A DNA stretch of 64,000 nucleotides from Isachenkonia alkalipeptolytica (lineage in GTDB: Bacteria; Bacillota; Clostridia; Peptostreptococcales; T1SED10-28). The position numbers were made by a program, and so were the translations under genes. The notes beneath the pieces were generated by a model. That model was not told the DNA's origin. It did not search any database and saw only the letters and a program-made list of their open reading frames with translations. Shown piece by piece: positions 35,448-44,203 of this stretch (its first letter is position 1; each line of letters starts with the position of its first letter). The stretch lies in contig NZ_SUMG01000005.1 of the NCBI RefSeq assembly GCF_009910325.1, forward strand, positions 62,001-126,000. The letters run 5' to 3'.

Positions 35448-36398
35448 CTAACCTACTTTGCTTTCCGTGGGAGTATCAATGTCCATTAATATTTTCTCAA
35501 TGCCGTCATAAAGATGGCGATTCTTAAAAGAACCTTTATATCCGATTCGATGGTTTAATATATACTTGGCCATGGTTTTTACATCCTCCGGGATCATAAA
35601 ATCCCTTCCCTGTATAGCCGCATAGGCCTGAGCTCCTTTGTAAAGAGCAATGGTCCCCCGGGGACTGACGCCGTAAAGCAGTCTTTGGTCCTCCCGGGTT
35701 TTTTCGATAATATCCATCAGATAACTTCGAACATCCTGGGATACCGATACTTCTTTATAGGCCTCCCGCAACGCTTCAATTTCACCGCTTACCACTTTTT
35801 CTTCCAGCACTTTTAAGGGATCGGCTTCCAGATTCTTATCCACAATCGCCAATTCATCCTCCCGGGATGGATACCCCATGGAAATACGCATAAAAAAACG
35901 GTCCAGCTGGGCTTCCGGCAAGGGAAAGGTGCCATGGGTTTCAATAGGATTTTGTGTCGCCAGGACCATATAAGGATTTTCCAATTGTCTGGTAGCGCCG
36001 TCAACGGTAATTTGGTGCTCTTCCATAGCTTCCAGCAAACTGGACTGGGTTCTTGGCGTCGCCCGATTAATTTCGTCAGCCAGGATTACATTGGCAAACA
36101 TCGGTCCCGGTCGAAACTCAAACTCCATGGTCTTTTGATTGTAAAAATGAATCCCCGTTAAATCCGAAGGTAATAAATCCGGGGTAAATTGAATTCGTTT
36201 AAATTTCGATCCGATGGTTTTGGCAAAAGATCGAACCAACTTGGTCTTCCCTAATCCCGGTGCGTCTTCCAGAAGTACATGTCCGTCACATATAAAGGCC
36301 ACCGTTAACAATTCTATGACTTCTTCTTTTCCTATAATCACTTTGGATACATTTTCCACCATTTTCTCTCGAAATTCTTTAATAATTTCCACACTCAT
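35448..36398 (-). CDS. MoxR-family AAA+ ATPase
   Basis: A 316-residue AAA+ ATPase. Walker A is DAPGLGKTK, Walker B is VILADEINRA, and the MoxR signature PRTQSSLLEAMEE follows with the sensor segment VLATQNPIE. MoxR proteins act as chaperone-like ATPases for metallo- or envelope complexes. It is the first gene of MoxR-DUF58-DUF4129. Its ribosome site is unusual: AAAGGGGG lies 22 nt upstream of the ATG, and a perfect 14-bp palindrome (36405-36418) lies between the two. If folded as a hairpin it would bring the SD to a normal distance. Confidence 0.92.
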   Translation of the reverse strand: MSVEIIKEFREKMVENVSKVIIGKEEVIELLTVAFICDGHVLLEDAPGLGKTKLVRSFAKTIGSKFKRIQFTPDLLPSDLTGIHFYNQKTMEFEFRPGPMFANVILADEINRATPRTQSSLLEAMEEHQITVDGATRQLENPYMVLATQNPIETHGTFPLPEAQLDRFFMRISMGYPSREDELAIVDKNLEADPLKVLEEKVVSGEIEALREAYKEVSVSQDVRSYLMDIIEKTREDQRLLYGVSPRGTIALYKGAQAYAAIQGRDFMIPEDVKTMAKYILNHRIGYKGSFKNRHLYDGIEKILMDIDTPTESKVG

Positions 36399-36404
36399 AA
36401 GCCC

Positions 36405-36418
36405 GGTCCCTAGGGACC
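36405..36418 (-). promoter_or_regulatory. Palindrome between SD and start of the moxR gene
   Basis: GGTCCCTAGGGACC can form a 5-bp stem with a CTAG loop, located between AAAGGGGG (36428-36421) and the ATG (36398). It leaves 6 nt to the start codon. Confidence 0.6.
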
Positions 36419-36541
36419 CACCCCCTTTGTTTTAGTAAAAATTTCTGTTTTCTTATAAAACTATACCACTGTCTATAAAATTTTTTTAATATGCTTATTT
36501 TTCATTTTATAATAAATTTTCAAATAATACAATGTTCTGCT

Positions 36542-36588
36542 AAAAAAACCTTGCCGTCCAAACTTTATTAGGGGTTTGGTTGGCAAGG
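36542..36588 (-). terminator. Terminator of the glycine cleavage operon
   Basis: A long stem (36549-36563 with 36574-36588, one mismatch) followed on the minus strand by T7, 34 nt after the lpdA stop. Confidence 0.9.
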
Positions 36589-36621
36589 TCACTATTTTTT
36601 TACTTATATTTTTACTAATTT

Positions 36622-38034
36622 TCAACCCTTACTCTTTTTTTTCTTTGAAGCCAGGGCATGGATCGAAACCCCCTTAAGGCCCAGTACCGCCTCGGCAAAA
36701 CCTTCACTCATCGTGGGGTGGGCATGTACGGTTCCTGTGATGTCATCGATTCTCATACCCTTGCTTACGGCAAGTACACCTTCGTGTATTAAATCCGATG
36801 CATTCAGACCCATAATGTGAACCCCTACAATGGTATCGCCATTGGCGATGACTTTAATGAACCCTTGGGTATCTCCCATGGCTAAGGCTTTCCCGTTTCC
36901 TCCGAACATAAACTTCGAAGTAACGTAGTCCATTTTTTTCGCTTTGGCTTCTTCTTCGCTAAGCCCCACGGTTGCCACTTCCGGAGAAGTAAATATAGCG
37001 CTTGGAATAGTGGATCCGTTGTGGGTTATTCGCTTGTTCATCGACGCCTCTGCCGCAATGATTCCATGGTGAGAGGCTTCATGGGCAAGCATGATGCCCC
37101 CGGTCACATCTCCAATGGCATAGATGCCTTCCACATTGGTCTCATAATTTTCGTTAACTTCAATGCCCCTCGGGGAGTGATGAACTCCCAGGTCTTCTAA
37201 ATTCATTCCTTCAAGGTTCGGTCTTCGCCCGACGGCGACCAACACCTTCTCACAATCCACCTTCAGCTCTTTTCCCTTTCTTTCACCGATCACTTCGATG
37301 CTGCCGTCTTCCTGAGGGTTCAGCTCCTTTACTAAAGCATTATTATGAATTTTCATTCCCTGCTTTTTCACATGGGCCTGTAGTCGTTTGGAAAGGTCGC
37401 TATCCAAACGGTGAAGAATCCGTTCGTTGTGCTCCACCACGTGGACCTCGGTGCCCATGGCATGGAAGATGTTCGCAAACTCCATACCGATTACTCCTCC
37501 CCCGATAATTACAAGGGATTTGGGGATGTTGTCAAAGTTGATGATTTCATCGCTGGTCATAATACCGGGATGATCAACCCGAAGATTTTCCGGTATGAAA
37601 GGGGTGGCTCCCGTTGCAATGATGATGTTTTTCGTCTCAACGTCTATCGTCTCTCCATCATTTTTTTGAACCTTTACCCTATTTCGATCCTTAATGGTTG
37701 CCTCGCCATAGACGGTCTCGATGTCATAGGAGTTAAGAATTCTCCGGACTCCGTCCACAAGCTTAAAGACCACTTCCTCTTTTCTTTTATGGATTTGAGG
37801 GATGTCAATGGTAAAGCCCCCCTCCAGGTTTACTCCAAATTCTTTCATGGTACCGATGGAGTGTACCATCTCCGCATTTTTGAACAACGCTTTGGTAGGA
37901 ATACAACCTTTGTTCAGGCAAGTGCCTCCCAAGTTTTCTTTTTCGATTACTGTCACGTCGGCCCCAAGCTGTGCAGCACGTATGGCTGCTACGTATCCTC
38001 CGGGACCTCCTCCAATTACAATTACGTCTTTCAT
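36622..38034 (-). CDS. lpdA: Dihydrolipoyl dehydrogenase (glycine cleavage L-protein)
   Basis: A 470-residue FAD flavoprotein disulfide reductase. The FAD motif is VIGGGPGGYVAA, the redox-active disulfide is GGTCLNKGCIPTK, the NAD motif is VIIGGGVIGME, and the C-terminal active-site histidine lies in VHAHPTMSE. No N-terminal lipoyl domain is fused. It reoxidises the lipoyl arm of GcvH, yielding NADH. The ATG at 38034 is preferred to the GTG at 38046, which overlaps the SD. It lies about 24 nt after gcvPB at the end of the gcv operon, consistent with service to the glycine cleavage complex. Confidence 0.95.
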   Translation of the reverse strand: MKDVIVIGGGPGGYVAAIRAAQLGADVTVIEKENLGGTCLNKGCIPTKALFKNAEMVHSIGTMKEFGVNLEGGFTIDIPQIHKRKEEVVFKLVDGVRRILNSYDIETVYGEATIKDRNRVKVQKNDGETIDVETKNIIIATGATPFIPENLRVDHPGIMTSDEIINFDNIPKSLVIIGGGVIGMEFANIFHAMGTEVHVVEHNERILHRLDSDLSKRLQAHVKKQGMKIHNNALVKELNPQEDGSIEVIGERKGKELKVDCEKVLVAVGRRPNLEGMNLEDLGVHHSPRGIEVNENYETNVEGIYAIGDVTGGIMLAHEASHHGIIAAEASMNKRITHNGSTIPSAIFTSPEVATVGLSEEEAKAKKMDYVTSKFMFGGNGKALAMGDTQGFIKVIANGDTIVGVHIMGLNASDLIHEGVLAVSKGMRIDDITGTVHAHPTMSEGFAEAVLGLKGVSIHALASKKKKSKG

Positions 38035-38058
38035 TGAAACTGACACCGCCTTATTATA

Positions 38059-39519
38059 TTATTCTTCCGGTTCCCACCGAACGATAGGATTTCTTGCGGC
38101 TCCCACCTCATCCAGCTTTCGTACCGGGGTAGTATGGGGAGCGGTTTTCACAAGCTCCGGATCATTTTTAGATTCTTCCACAATCGCTTTCATCGCCTCG
38201 ATGAAATCATCAAGCATTTCCTTCGACTCGGTTTCCGTCGGCTCCACCATCAATGCTTCATGCACAATGAGGGGGAAGTATACTGTTGGCGGATGATGGC
38301 CGTAGTCCAACAGTCGTTTCGCAATATTTACCGTGGGCATTTCTGCAATATCCGTATTGATACCGGCGAGTACAAACTCGTGCTTGCAGGGTCGATCCAC
38401 CGCCAGTTTATAGTGATCCTTTAAAGAGTACATTACGTAGTTGGCATTCAGTACCGCCACTTCGCTGGCCCGCTTCAGTCCATTGTAGCCCATACTTAAA
38501 ATATAGACGTAAGCTCTTAGATAGATTCCGAAGTTTCCGTAGTAATTTGAAATTTTACCAATGGATTTTGGCCCATCATAGCTTAACTTATAGCCTGCTT
38601 CCTTCTTCTCTACAAAAGGTACCGGTAAATAAGGAATCAATCGTTCTTTCACTCCTACCGGTCCGCTTCCGGGTCCGCCGCCGCCATGGGGGGTTGTAAA
38701 GGTTTTGTGTAGATTCAGATGCACAATGTCAAAGCCCATGTCTCCGGGACGGGTGATGCCCATAATGGCATTGGTATTGGCTCCATCATAATAAAGGAGT
38801 CCGCCGGCCTCATGAACCATTTTTGCAATTTCTTGAATCTGCTTTTCAAACAGACCTAAGGTGTTGGGGTTTGTGAGCATAAGTCCTGCCACATCATCGC
38901 CCATCGCCTCTTGTAATGCGTCCAGATCCACTTCACCGTTTTCCTTTGATTCGATGGTTACTACTTCCAGGCCTGCCATAGCCACACTGGCGGGATTTGT
39001 ACCATGGGAAGAATCGGGAACGATAATTTTCTTTCGGTTATGATCTCCCTTATCTGCATGGTAGGCTTTCATCAACATCAGCCCAAGCATTTCACCATGG
39101 GATCCCGCAATGGGTTGCAGGGTCATTTTATCCATGCCCGTAATTTCGCATAGCATTTGATCCAGATTATCCATCATTTCCAGATTCCCTTGGACTAGAG
39201 AATCATCCTGCATGGGATGGGTTTCCGTAAAGCTTGGGAGCCTTGCCATATCCTCATTGATTTTCGGATTATACTTCATGGTGCAGGATCCCAGGGGATA
39301 AAAACCGGTATCCAAACCATAGTTCCGGTTAGACAGGTTGGTATAATGCCGCATTAAATCCACCTGACTTACCTGAGGAAGCTCTGGAGCTTCTTCCCGC
39401 AGGGCGTCCTTCGGTAAAAAGCTTTCTAAGGATTCTTCCGGAACATCAACTTTTGGGATTTCAAAAGCTCTACGATCGGGGTTCGAAAGTTCAAAAATTA
39501 GCGTTTCATATGTTTTCAT
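38059..39519 (-). CDS. gcvPB: Glycine dehydrogenase subunit 2 (P-protein, PLP half)
   Basis: A 486-residue beta subunit of the two-subunit P-protein that decarboxylates glycine. The PLP lysine lies in [18 protein letters not shown], preceded by [11 protein letters not shown] and followed by the conserved VEPTETES. It overlaps gcvPA by 4 nt (ATGA-type coupling). A split P-protein is usual in Firmicutes and archaea, in contrast to the fused GcvP of proteobacteria. It is fourth in the operon gcvT-gcvH-gcvPA-gcvPB-lpdA. Confidence 0.96.
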   Translation of the reverse strand: MKTYETLIFELSNPDRRAFEIPKVDVPEESLESFLPKDALREEAPELPQVSQVDLMRHYTNLSNRNYGLDTGFYPLGSCTMKYNPKINEDMARLPSFTETHPMQDDSLVQGNLEMMDNLDQMLCEITGMDKMTLQPIAGSHGEMLGLMLMKAYHADKGDHNRKKIIVPDSSHGTNPASVAMAGLEVVTIESKENGEVDLDALQEAMGDDVAGLMLTNPNTLGLFEKQIQEIAKMVHEAGGLLYYDGANTNAIMGITRPGDMGFDIVHLNLHKTFTTPHGGGGPGSGPVGVKERLIPYLPVPFVEKKEAGYKLSYDGPKSIGKISNYYGNFGIYLRAYVYILSMGYNGLKRASEVAVLNANYVMYSLKDHYKLAVDRPCKHEFVLAGINTDIAEMPTVNIAKRLLDYGHHPPTVYFPLIVHEALMVEPTETESKEMLDDFIEAMKAIVEESKNDPELVKTAPHTTPVRKLDEVGAARNPIVRWEPEE

Positions 39520-40859
39520 TGTAATCCCTCCAATACCTGAACAAATTGATCCATTTCTTCTTTTGTCCGTTTTTCCGTTACTGCCACTAAAAGAGCGTTT
39601 TTAAATTGATCTCCGCATATTCGAAGCTCAATGCCTCCAAGAATTCCCTCTTTTAGCAGGGCTTCTTTCACCTTTGCAGCAGGAATATCCCCGGTGATAC
39701 CGAATTCCATAAAGAAAGGCTTATCATATACAGGCTTGAAGTTGGTCTTCTCTATGATTTGATTGTATAAATAGTGGGCCTTTTGGGCACTCTGGGTTGC
39801 CACCTCGGCAATGCCTTTTTTTCCCAGGGCTACCATATAAACGCTGGCCGCTAAAGCATTTAAGGCTTGATTGGTACAAATGTTGGAAGTGGCCTTTTCC
39901 CTTCGAATATGCTGCTCTCTTGTCTGAAGGGTCAACACAAAGCCCCGTTTTCCATCTTTGTCCACGGTTTCTCCTGCAATTCGCCCAGGCATTTTCCGTA
40001 TCAGTTTCTTCGTTGCCGCCATAAATCCAAAGTAGGGTCCCCCGAAATTCAAACCGTTACCCAAGGACTGGCCATCCCCTACGGCGATATCTGCACCGTA
40101 ATCTCCGGGAGATTTCAGTACTCCTAAGGTAATGGGATCCACACTCATAATAAGCAGGGCTTTATTTTTATGGGTAAGCTCTACAATCTCTTCAATTTCA
40201 TCCTCTACCAATCCGAAGAAGTTGGGGTTTTGCACCAGGACTCCCGCTGTATTTTTGCTGATTTTTTCTTCTAAAGCGGCCTTGGAGAAGGTGCCTTCCT
40301 TTGTGGGAATTACTACAAGCTCCAGGTCTTTAAATCTCAGGTAGGTTCTCAAGACCCTCAGGGTATTGGGATGGATATTATCCGGTACAATGATCTCTTT
40401 GTTCCGGGTTTTATCCACAGCCATAAACGCAGCTTCCGCCACAGCACTGGCCCCATCATACAAGGATGCATTGGAAACTTCCATGCCGGTTAAATTGGCA
40501 ATTAATGTTTGGTATTCATAGATGACCTGCAGGGTTCCCTGACTGATTTCCGGCTGGTAAGGGGTGTAGGCGGTGTAAAACTCGGACCTGGAAATCACAT
40601 GATTGACCACGGAGGGGATGTGTCGGTCATAAACCCCGCCTCCAAGGAAATTCACCAGCTCTTTTCCCCGGTTCTTTCCTCCAAGGGCTTCCATATGAAC
40701 TTTGATTTCCCCCTCAGTCATAGCAGGCTTCAGATTTAAATCCCGGTTCAATCGAAGTTCCCCGGGAATGTCTTCAAAAAATTCTTCAATGGAATTAAAT
40801 CCGATGGCCTTTAACATGTCTTTTTCATCTTGCGGGGTGTTGGCTATATAAGGAAACAT
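39516..40859 (-). CDS. gcvPA: Glycine dehydrogenase subunit 1 (P-protein)
   Basis: A 447-residue alpha subunit of the P-protein. It begins with the family's [17 protein letters not shown], followed by [15 protein letters not shown] and [14 protein letters not shown], and later [16 protein letters not shown]. The subunit forms a heterotetramer with GcvPB. GAGGAG precedes the ATG, which follows the gcvH stop by 2 nt, so the genes are tightly coupled. Confidence 0.96.
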   Translation of the reverse strand: MFPYIANTPQDEKDMLKAIGFNSIEEFFEDIPGELRLNRDLNLKPAMTEGEIKVHMEALGGKNRGKELVNFLGGGVYDRHIPSVVNHVISRSEFYTAYTPYQPEISQGTLQVIYEYQTLIANLTGMEVSNASLYDGASAVAEAAFMAVDKTRNKEIIVPDNIHPNTLRVLRTYLRFKDLELVVIPTKEGTFSKAALEEKISKNTAGVLVQNPNFFGLVEDEIEEIVELTHKNKALLIMSVDPITLGVLKSPGDYGADIAVGDGQSLGNGLNFGGPYFGFMAATKKLIRKMPGRIAGETVDKDGKRGFVLTLQTREQHIRREKATSNICTNQALNALAASVYMVALGKKGIAEVATQSAQKAHYLYNQIIEKTNFKPVYDKPFFMEFGITGDIPAAKVKEALLKEGILGGIELRICGDQFKNALLVAVTEKRTKEEMDQFVQVLEGLQ

Positions 40860-40861
40860 GT

Positions 40862-41233
40862 TTACTCCTCCTCTAAGAAATCTTTATACTGATCTTCTGA
40901 TAATAGGTCTTCCAACTCTTCTTTATTACTGACTTCCACTTTGATCATCCAGTTTCCCATAGCATCTTCGTTCACAAGCTCCGGTGCGTCTTCCAGTTCC
41001 TCGTTTATTTCCACTATTTTTCCACTGATGGGCATATACAGGTCTGAGGCCGCTTTAACCGATTCCACAACCCCGAATTCATCTCCCTGTTCAATTTCCT
41101 CATCCACTTCAGGAAGCTCAACAAATACGATGTCTCCTAACTGTTCCTGGGCATAATCACTGATTCCGATAGTTGCCTGTTCCCCATCTACCTTGACCCA
41201 TTCATGTCTTTTCGTAAAAAATAATTCACTCAT
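40862..41233 (-). CDS. gcvH: Glycine cleavage system H protein
   Basis: A 123-residue lipoyl carrier that shuttles the aminomethyl group between P, T and L proteins. The lipoylated lysine lies in [18 protein letters not shown] (VESVKA), and the start [10 protein letters not shown] is diagnostic. The C-terminus is very acidic. GGAGG precedes the ATG. It lies about 90 nt after gcvT, the largest gap within the operon. Confidence 0.97.
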   Translation of the reverse strand: MSELFFTKRHEWVKVDGEQATIGISDYAQEQLGDIVFVELPEVDEEIEQGDEFGVVESVKAASDLYMPISGKIVEINEELEDAPELVNEDAMGNWMIKVEVSNKEELEDLLSEDQYKDFLEEE

Positions 41234-41324
41234 TTAAATTCCTCCCTTTGATTTTATTGATTTTTTCGGTTCTTTTTGAACCTCACTGTACTGTATTTTT
41301 ATCCAAATCTTTGAAATTCAATCC

Positions 41325-42416
41325 TTATTTTAAAAATCTCTTCGAAATAATTTGGGCATCAATCTCCCGCTTCCGTACTTTAATTTGAATCGTCTTTCCC
41401 ATTTTCCCATGCTCAACGTCCACTAAGGCAAGGCCGATGCTTTTCCCTAAGGTGGGAGAAAGATAACCGGTGGTCACTACCCCGATTTTTTGCCCCTCTT
41501 TATACACTTCATAACCTTCCCTTGGAATGCCTTTTTTCATCAGTTCAAAACCTACGATTTTTCGCTGGACCCCTTCTTTCTTATGCTTTTGAAGGGCTTC
41601 TTTTCCGATGAAATCATCCTCGGTGAACTTTACAAAAAAACCGAACCCGGCTTCCAGGGGGGTAATGTCCTTGGACAGTTCATTTCCGTAAAGAGGCAAT
41701 CCCGCTTCAAACCGAAGAGTGTCCCGGGCTCCCAGGGCCGCCGGCTGAATGCCTTCCTCTTTTCCCACACGCAAAATGTCCCGCCATATCTCCCGGGCAT
41801 CCTCGGGCTTCATGTATACCTCAAAACCATCCTCTCCGGTATAGCCGGTTCGTGAGACTAAGCAATCTTTCCCGCTGATTTTCACGCCCTCTTTAAAAGT
41901 GAAAAAAGTGATCTCTTTTAAGGGGGTATCCGTGAGCTTTTGTAGTATTTCTTCGGCTTTCGGCCCTTGTATGGCCACTTCCGCCACTTCATCGGATTCA
42001 TTTTGGACCTCTACTTTAAAATCCTTCTTTTGATCCCGGATCCATTGAAAATCCTTATCTACATTGGATGCGTTTATTACGAGATAATAATGTTTCCGAT
42101 CATATTTATACACTAATAAATCATCAACCACCCCTCCATGGGGATAACACATGAAGGTGTATACAATCTGTCCGTCGTCCATCGTTGTAATATCGTTCGT
42201 CATTAAGTACTGTACAAAGGCCTCGGCTTGATCACCTTTGATCCGCAGTTCTCCCATATGGGATACATCAAATAAACCCGCCCGTTCTCTTACGGCTTGA
42301 TGTTCCTGTAAAATTCCTTCGTATTCTATGGGAAGTGCCCAGCCATGAAAATCCACTACTTTGCCCTCTAGGTTTAGATGTTCTTCATAAAGGGGGGTCT
42401 TTTTTACATTCTCCAT
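41325..42416 (-). CDS. gcvT: Aminomethyltransferase (T-protein)
   Basis: A 363-residue T-protein that transfers the one-carbon unit to tetrahydrofolate, giving methylene-THF and ammonia. Landmarks are LPIEYEG, FDVSHMGELR, SRTGYTGEDGFE with the THF-interacting aspartate, and the arginine-containing DTLRFEAGLPLYG. GAGGAG is 10 nt before the ATG at 42416; the longer frame from 42509 would run through the promoter and is rejected. First gene of the gcv operon. No glycine riboswitch is recognisable upstream. Confidence 0.95.
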   Translation of the reverse strand: MENVKKTPLYEEHLNLEGKVVDFHGWALPIEYEGILQEHQAVRERAGLFDVSHMGELRIKGDQAEAFVQYLMTNDITTMDDGQIVYTFMCYPHGGVVDDLLVYKYDRKHYYLVINASNVDKDFQWIRDQKKDFKVEVQNESDEVAEVAIQGPKAEEILQKLTDTPLKEITFFTFKEGVKISGKDCLVSRTGYTGEDGFEVYMKPEDAREIWRDILRVGKEEGIQPAALGARDTLRFEAGLPLYGNELSKDITPLEAGFGFFVKFTEDDFIGKEALQKHKKEGVQRKIVGFELMKKGIPREGYEVYKEGQKIGVVTTGYLSPTLGKSIGLALVDVEHGKMGKTIQIKVRKREIDAQIISKRFLK

Positions 42417-42480
42417 GTTTATTACACTCCTCTCGGTAAATACTTTATAGACAGACGCAACTTCTCTTTCTATAATTGTG

Positions 42481-42509
42481 ATTATAGTACAATAGACAGA
42501 ATAATTCAA
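42481..42509 (-). promoter_or_regulatory. Promoter of the glycine cleavage operon
   Basis: TTGAAT (42509-42504), a 17-bp spacer and TATAAT (42486-42481) on the minus strand. The 5' UTR is only about 60 nt, too short for a tandem glycine riboswitch. Confidence 0.8.
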
Positions 42510-42641
42510 CTGTTAAATAAATAACTATTAAAGATTGGTTATTCTTTTGTAGGCCTTATTATTATTTCCATTTTTTTAAAGCACAATTTGTGAAACATTT
42601 ACAAACTCCCTTCCTGCAAAAAAATCCCCTTATTCCATTTA

Positions 42642-42676
42642 AAAAACCACCCCAAAGTTCTTCAGGGTGGTTTTTA
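42642..42676 (-). terminator. Terminator after asnA
   Basis: A stem of about 11 bp (A5CCACCC with GGGTGGT5) with a loop that can pair further, followed by a T6 run on the minus strand, 16 nt past the asnA stop. Confidence 0.88.
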
Positions 42677-42692
42677 TGATCTCGCTAATTTT

Positions 42693-43712
42693 TTATAAAA
42701 GGGGAATTCCATGGGTGTGGCAAGTTTCAATCATCTCTTTTGGCCATATCCCTGCCTGAACTTCTCCAATATGGGCTTTTTGAAGAAAAAACATACAGAT
42801 CCGGGACTGTCCGATGCCCCCCCCAATCGTCAGAGGAAGGGTATTATCCAGTACCATACGATGGTACTCCAAATCCTTTTTATAGGTCTCCTCTTTTTCT
42901 TCCAGCTGCTTCAGCAAGGATTGACCGTCTACTCGGATTCCCATGGAAGTGAGCTCTAAGGCTCCTTGTAATGGTTCAAACCAAAACAGAATATCTCCGT
43001 TTAAAGACCAATCATCATAATCTGCGGCCCGGCCGTCATGTTTTTCTCCGCTTTGTAGTTTCTTTCCGATTTCCATCAAAAATACGGCGCCCTTTTCTTT
43101 GGTAATGGCATCTTCCCGCTCTTTCGGGCTTAGTTTCGGGAAACGGTCTTCCAGCTCCTGGGCGGTGATAAAAGTGATTTCATCCGGCAGGGTGGGTCTT
43201 AGTTCAGGATAGGTCCCTGTCACAAGTTTTTCCGTATCTTTAAACACCCGGTACAGCTTTTCCACCATTTCCCGAAGGGTTTCCTTGGACCGTTCCTCCT
43301 TTGTTACAATTCGTTCCCAATCCCACTGATCCACATACACCGAGTGGGTGTTATCAAGGACTTCGTCTCTTCGAATGGCATTCATGTCGGTATAGATTCC
43401 CTCTCCGGGATGAAAACCATACCGGTACAAGGCCATTCGTTTCCACTTCGCCAGGGAGTGGACAATTTCCACCGGGGCATGACCTAAGTCCTTTACATCA
43501 AAGGCCACCGGCCGCTCGATACCGTTTAAGTTATCATTGAGTCCTGTTTCCGGGCTTACAAATAGGGGGGCGGAAACTCTTGTTAAGTTTAGAGCCATTG
43601 CTAATCGTCGTTCAAAATGATCCTTGACTTTTTTTATCGCTACAGCGGTTTCTCGAATATCCAAAGGGGTTTTATATCCCTCCGGCAGTATCAGTTTTTT
43701 TTCTCCATTCAT
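42693..43712 (-). CDS. asnA: Aspartate-ammonia ligase (asparagine synthetase A)
   Basis: A 339-residue ammonia-dependent asparagine synthetase, related to class II aminoacyl-tRNA synthetases. Landmarks are SAPLFVSPETGLNDNLNG, FDVKDLGHAPVEIVHSLAKWKR (in part), YTDMNAIRRDE, SVYVDQWDWE and the C-terminal GGGIGQSR motif 3. AAAGGAG precedes the ATG. It is monocistronic, under an asparagine T-box leader, so it is made when uncharged tRNA-Asn accumulates. Confidence 0.96.
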   Translation of the reverse strand: MNGEKKLILPEGYKTPLDIRETAVAIKKVKDHFERRLAMALNLTRVSAPLFVSPETGLNDNLNGIERPVAFDVKDLGHAPVEIVHSLAKWKRMALYRYGFHPGEGIYTDMNAIRRDEVLDNTHSVYVDQWDWERIVTKEERSKETLREMVEKLYRVFKDTEKLVTGTYPELRPTLPDEITFITAQELEDRFPKLSPKEREDAITKEKGAVFLMEIGKKLQSGEKHDGRAADYDDWSLNGDILFWFEPLQGALELTSMGIRVDGQSLLKQLEEKEETYKKDLEYHRMVLDNTLPLTIGGGIGQSRICMFFLQKAHIGEVQAGIWPKEMIETCHTHGIPLL

Positions 43713-43821
43713 TGTACTCGCTCCTTTTATTGTTGATTTTTCTTCCTACTTTCAATGATTAGTTTCCACTTTTTCCATCCCGGTCTTCCTTACCCTACTG
43801 CCATGGATGAAATTTCTATAT

Positions 43822-44095
43822 AAAAAAACCTCCCCTCCCTTAAATAAAATTTAAAGGACGAAAGGTCTGATTTTCGCGGTACCACCTTTATTGGCTTTAA
43901 AAAAGCCCACTCATGATCTCTACGGATAACTATATCGATAGAGCTCCCCGTATAACGGTGGGGATCCGACTAAGCCTACTCTGAAACCTCCATTTTGGTT
44001 AGTGACTCCGAGATGTTTTTCAATATCCTTTTCATGCCGGCTCTCACCCACCCGGCTCTCTGTAAATCCAATGAATATATACTCTTCTCATCATC
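43822..44095 (-). ncRNA. T-box riboswitch (asparagine) upstream of asnA
   Basis: The T-box sequence AAGGTGGTACCGCG lies on the minus strand at about 43888-43875. Stem I starts with the typical AGAGAGCCGG...GAGAGCCGG block (about 44063-44035). The specifier triplet AAC (44017-44015, asparagine) is followed by the usual A and TCTCGGAGT context. A strong terminator with T7 (43868-43822) competes with the antiterminator that contains the T-box. This matches the biosynthetic gene downstream. Confidence 0.95.
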
Positions 44096-44133
44096 GTCTT
44101 TAGATTTATTGTTACAGTTTATAAATTATTAGT

Positions 44134-44162
44134 ATTATAATCCTTCCTTCAATCCCTGTCAA
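44134..44162 (-). promoter_or_regulatory. Consensus promoter of the T-box/asnA unit
   Basis: TTGACA (44162-44157), a 17-bp spacer and TATAAT (44139-44134) on the minus strand: a perfect sigma-A promoter, as is common when control is by downstream attenuation. Confidence 0.9.
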
Positions 44163-44203
44163 GCATAAAAATAGATTTTTATGTATAATTTTTCTCACCA
44201 TTA

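Noticed and set aside
37411-38037. A 208-codon plus-strand frame antisense to lpdA
   Set aside because: Shadow of lpdA, whose FAD and disulfide motifs are clear.
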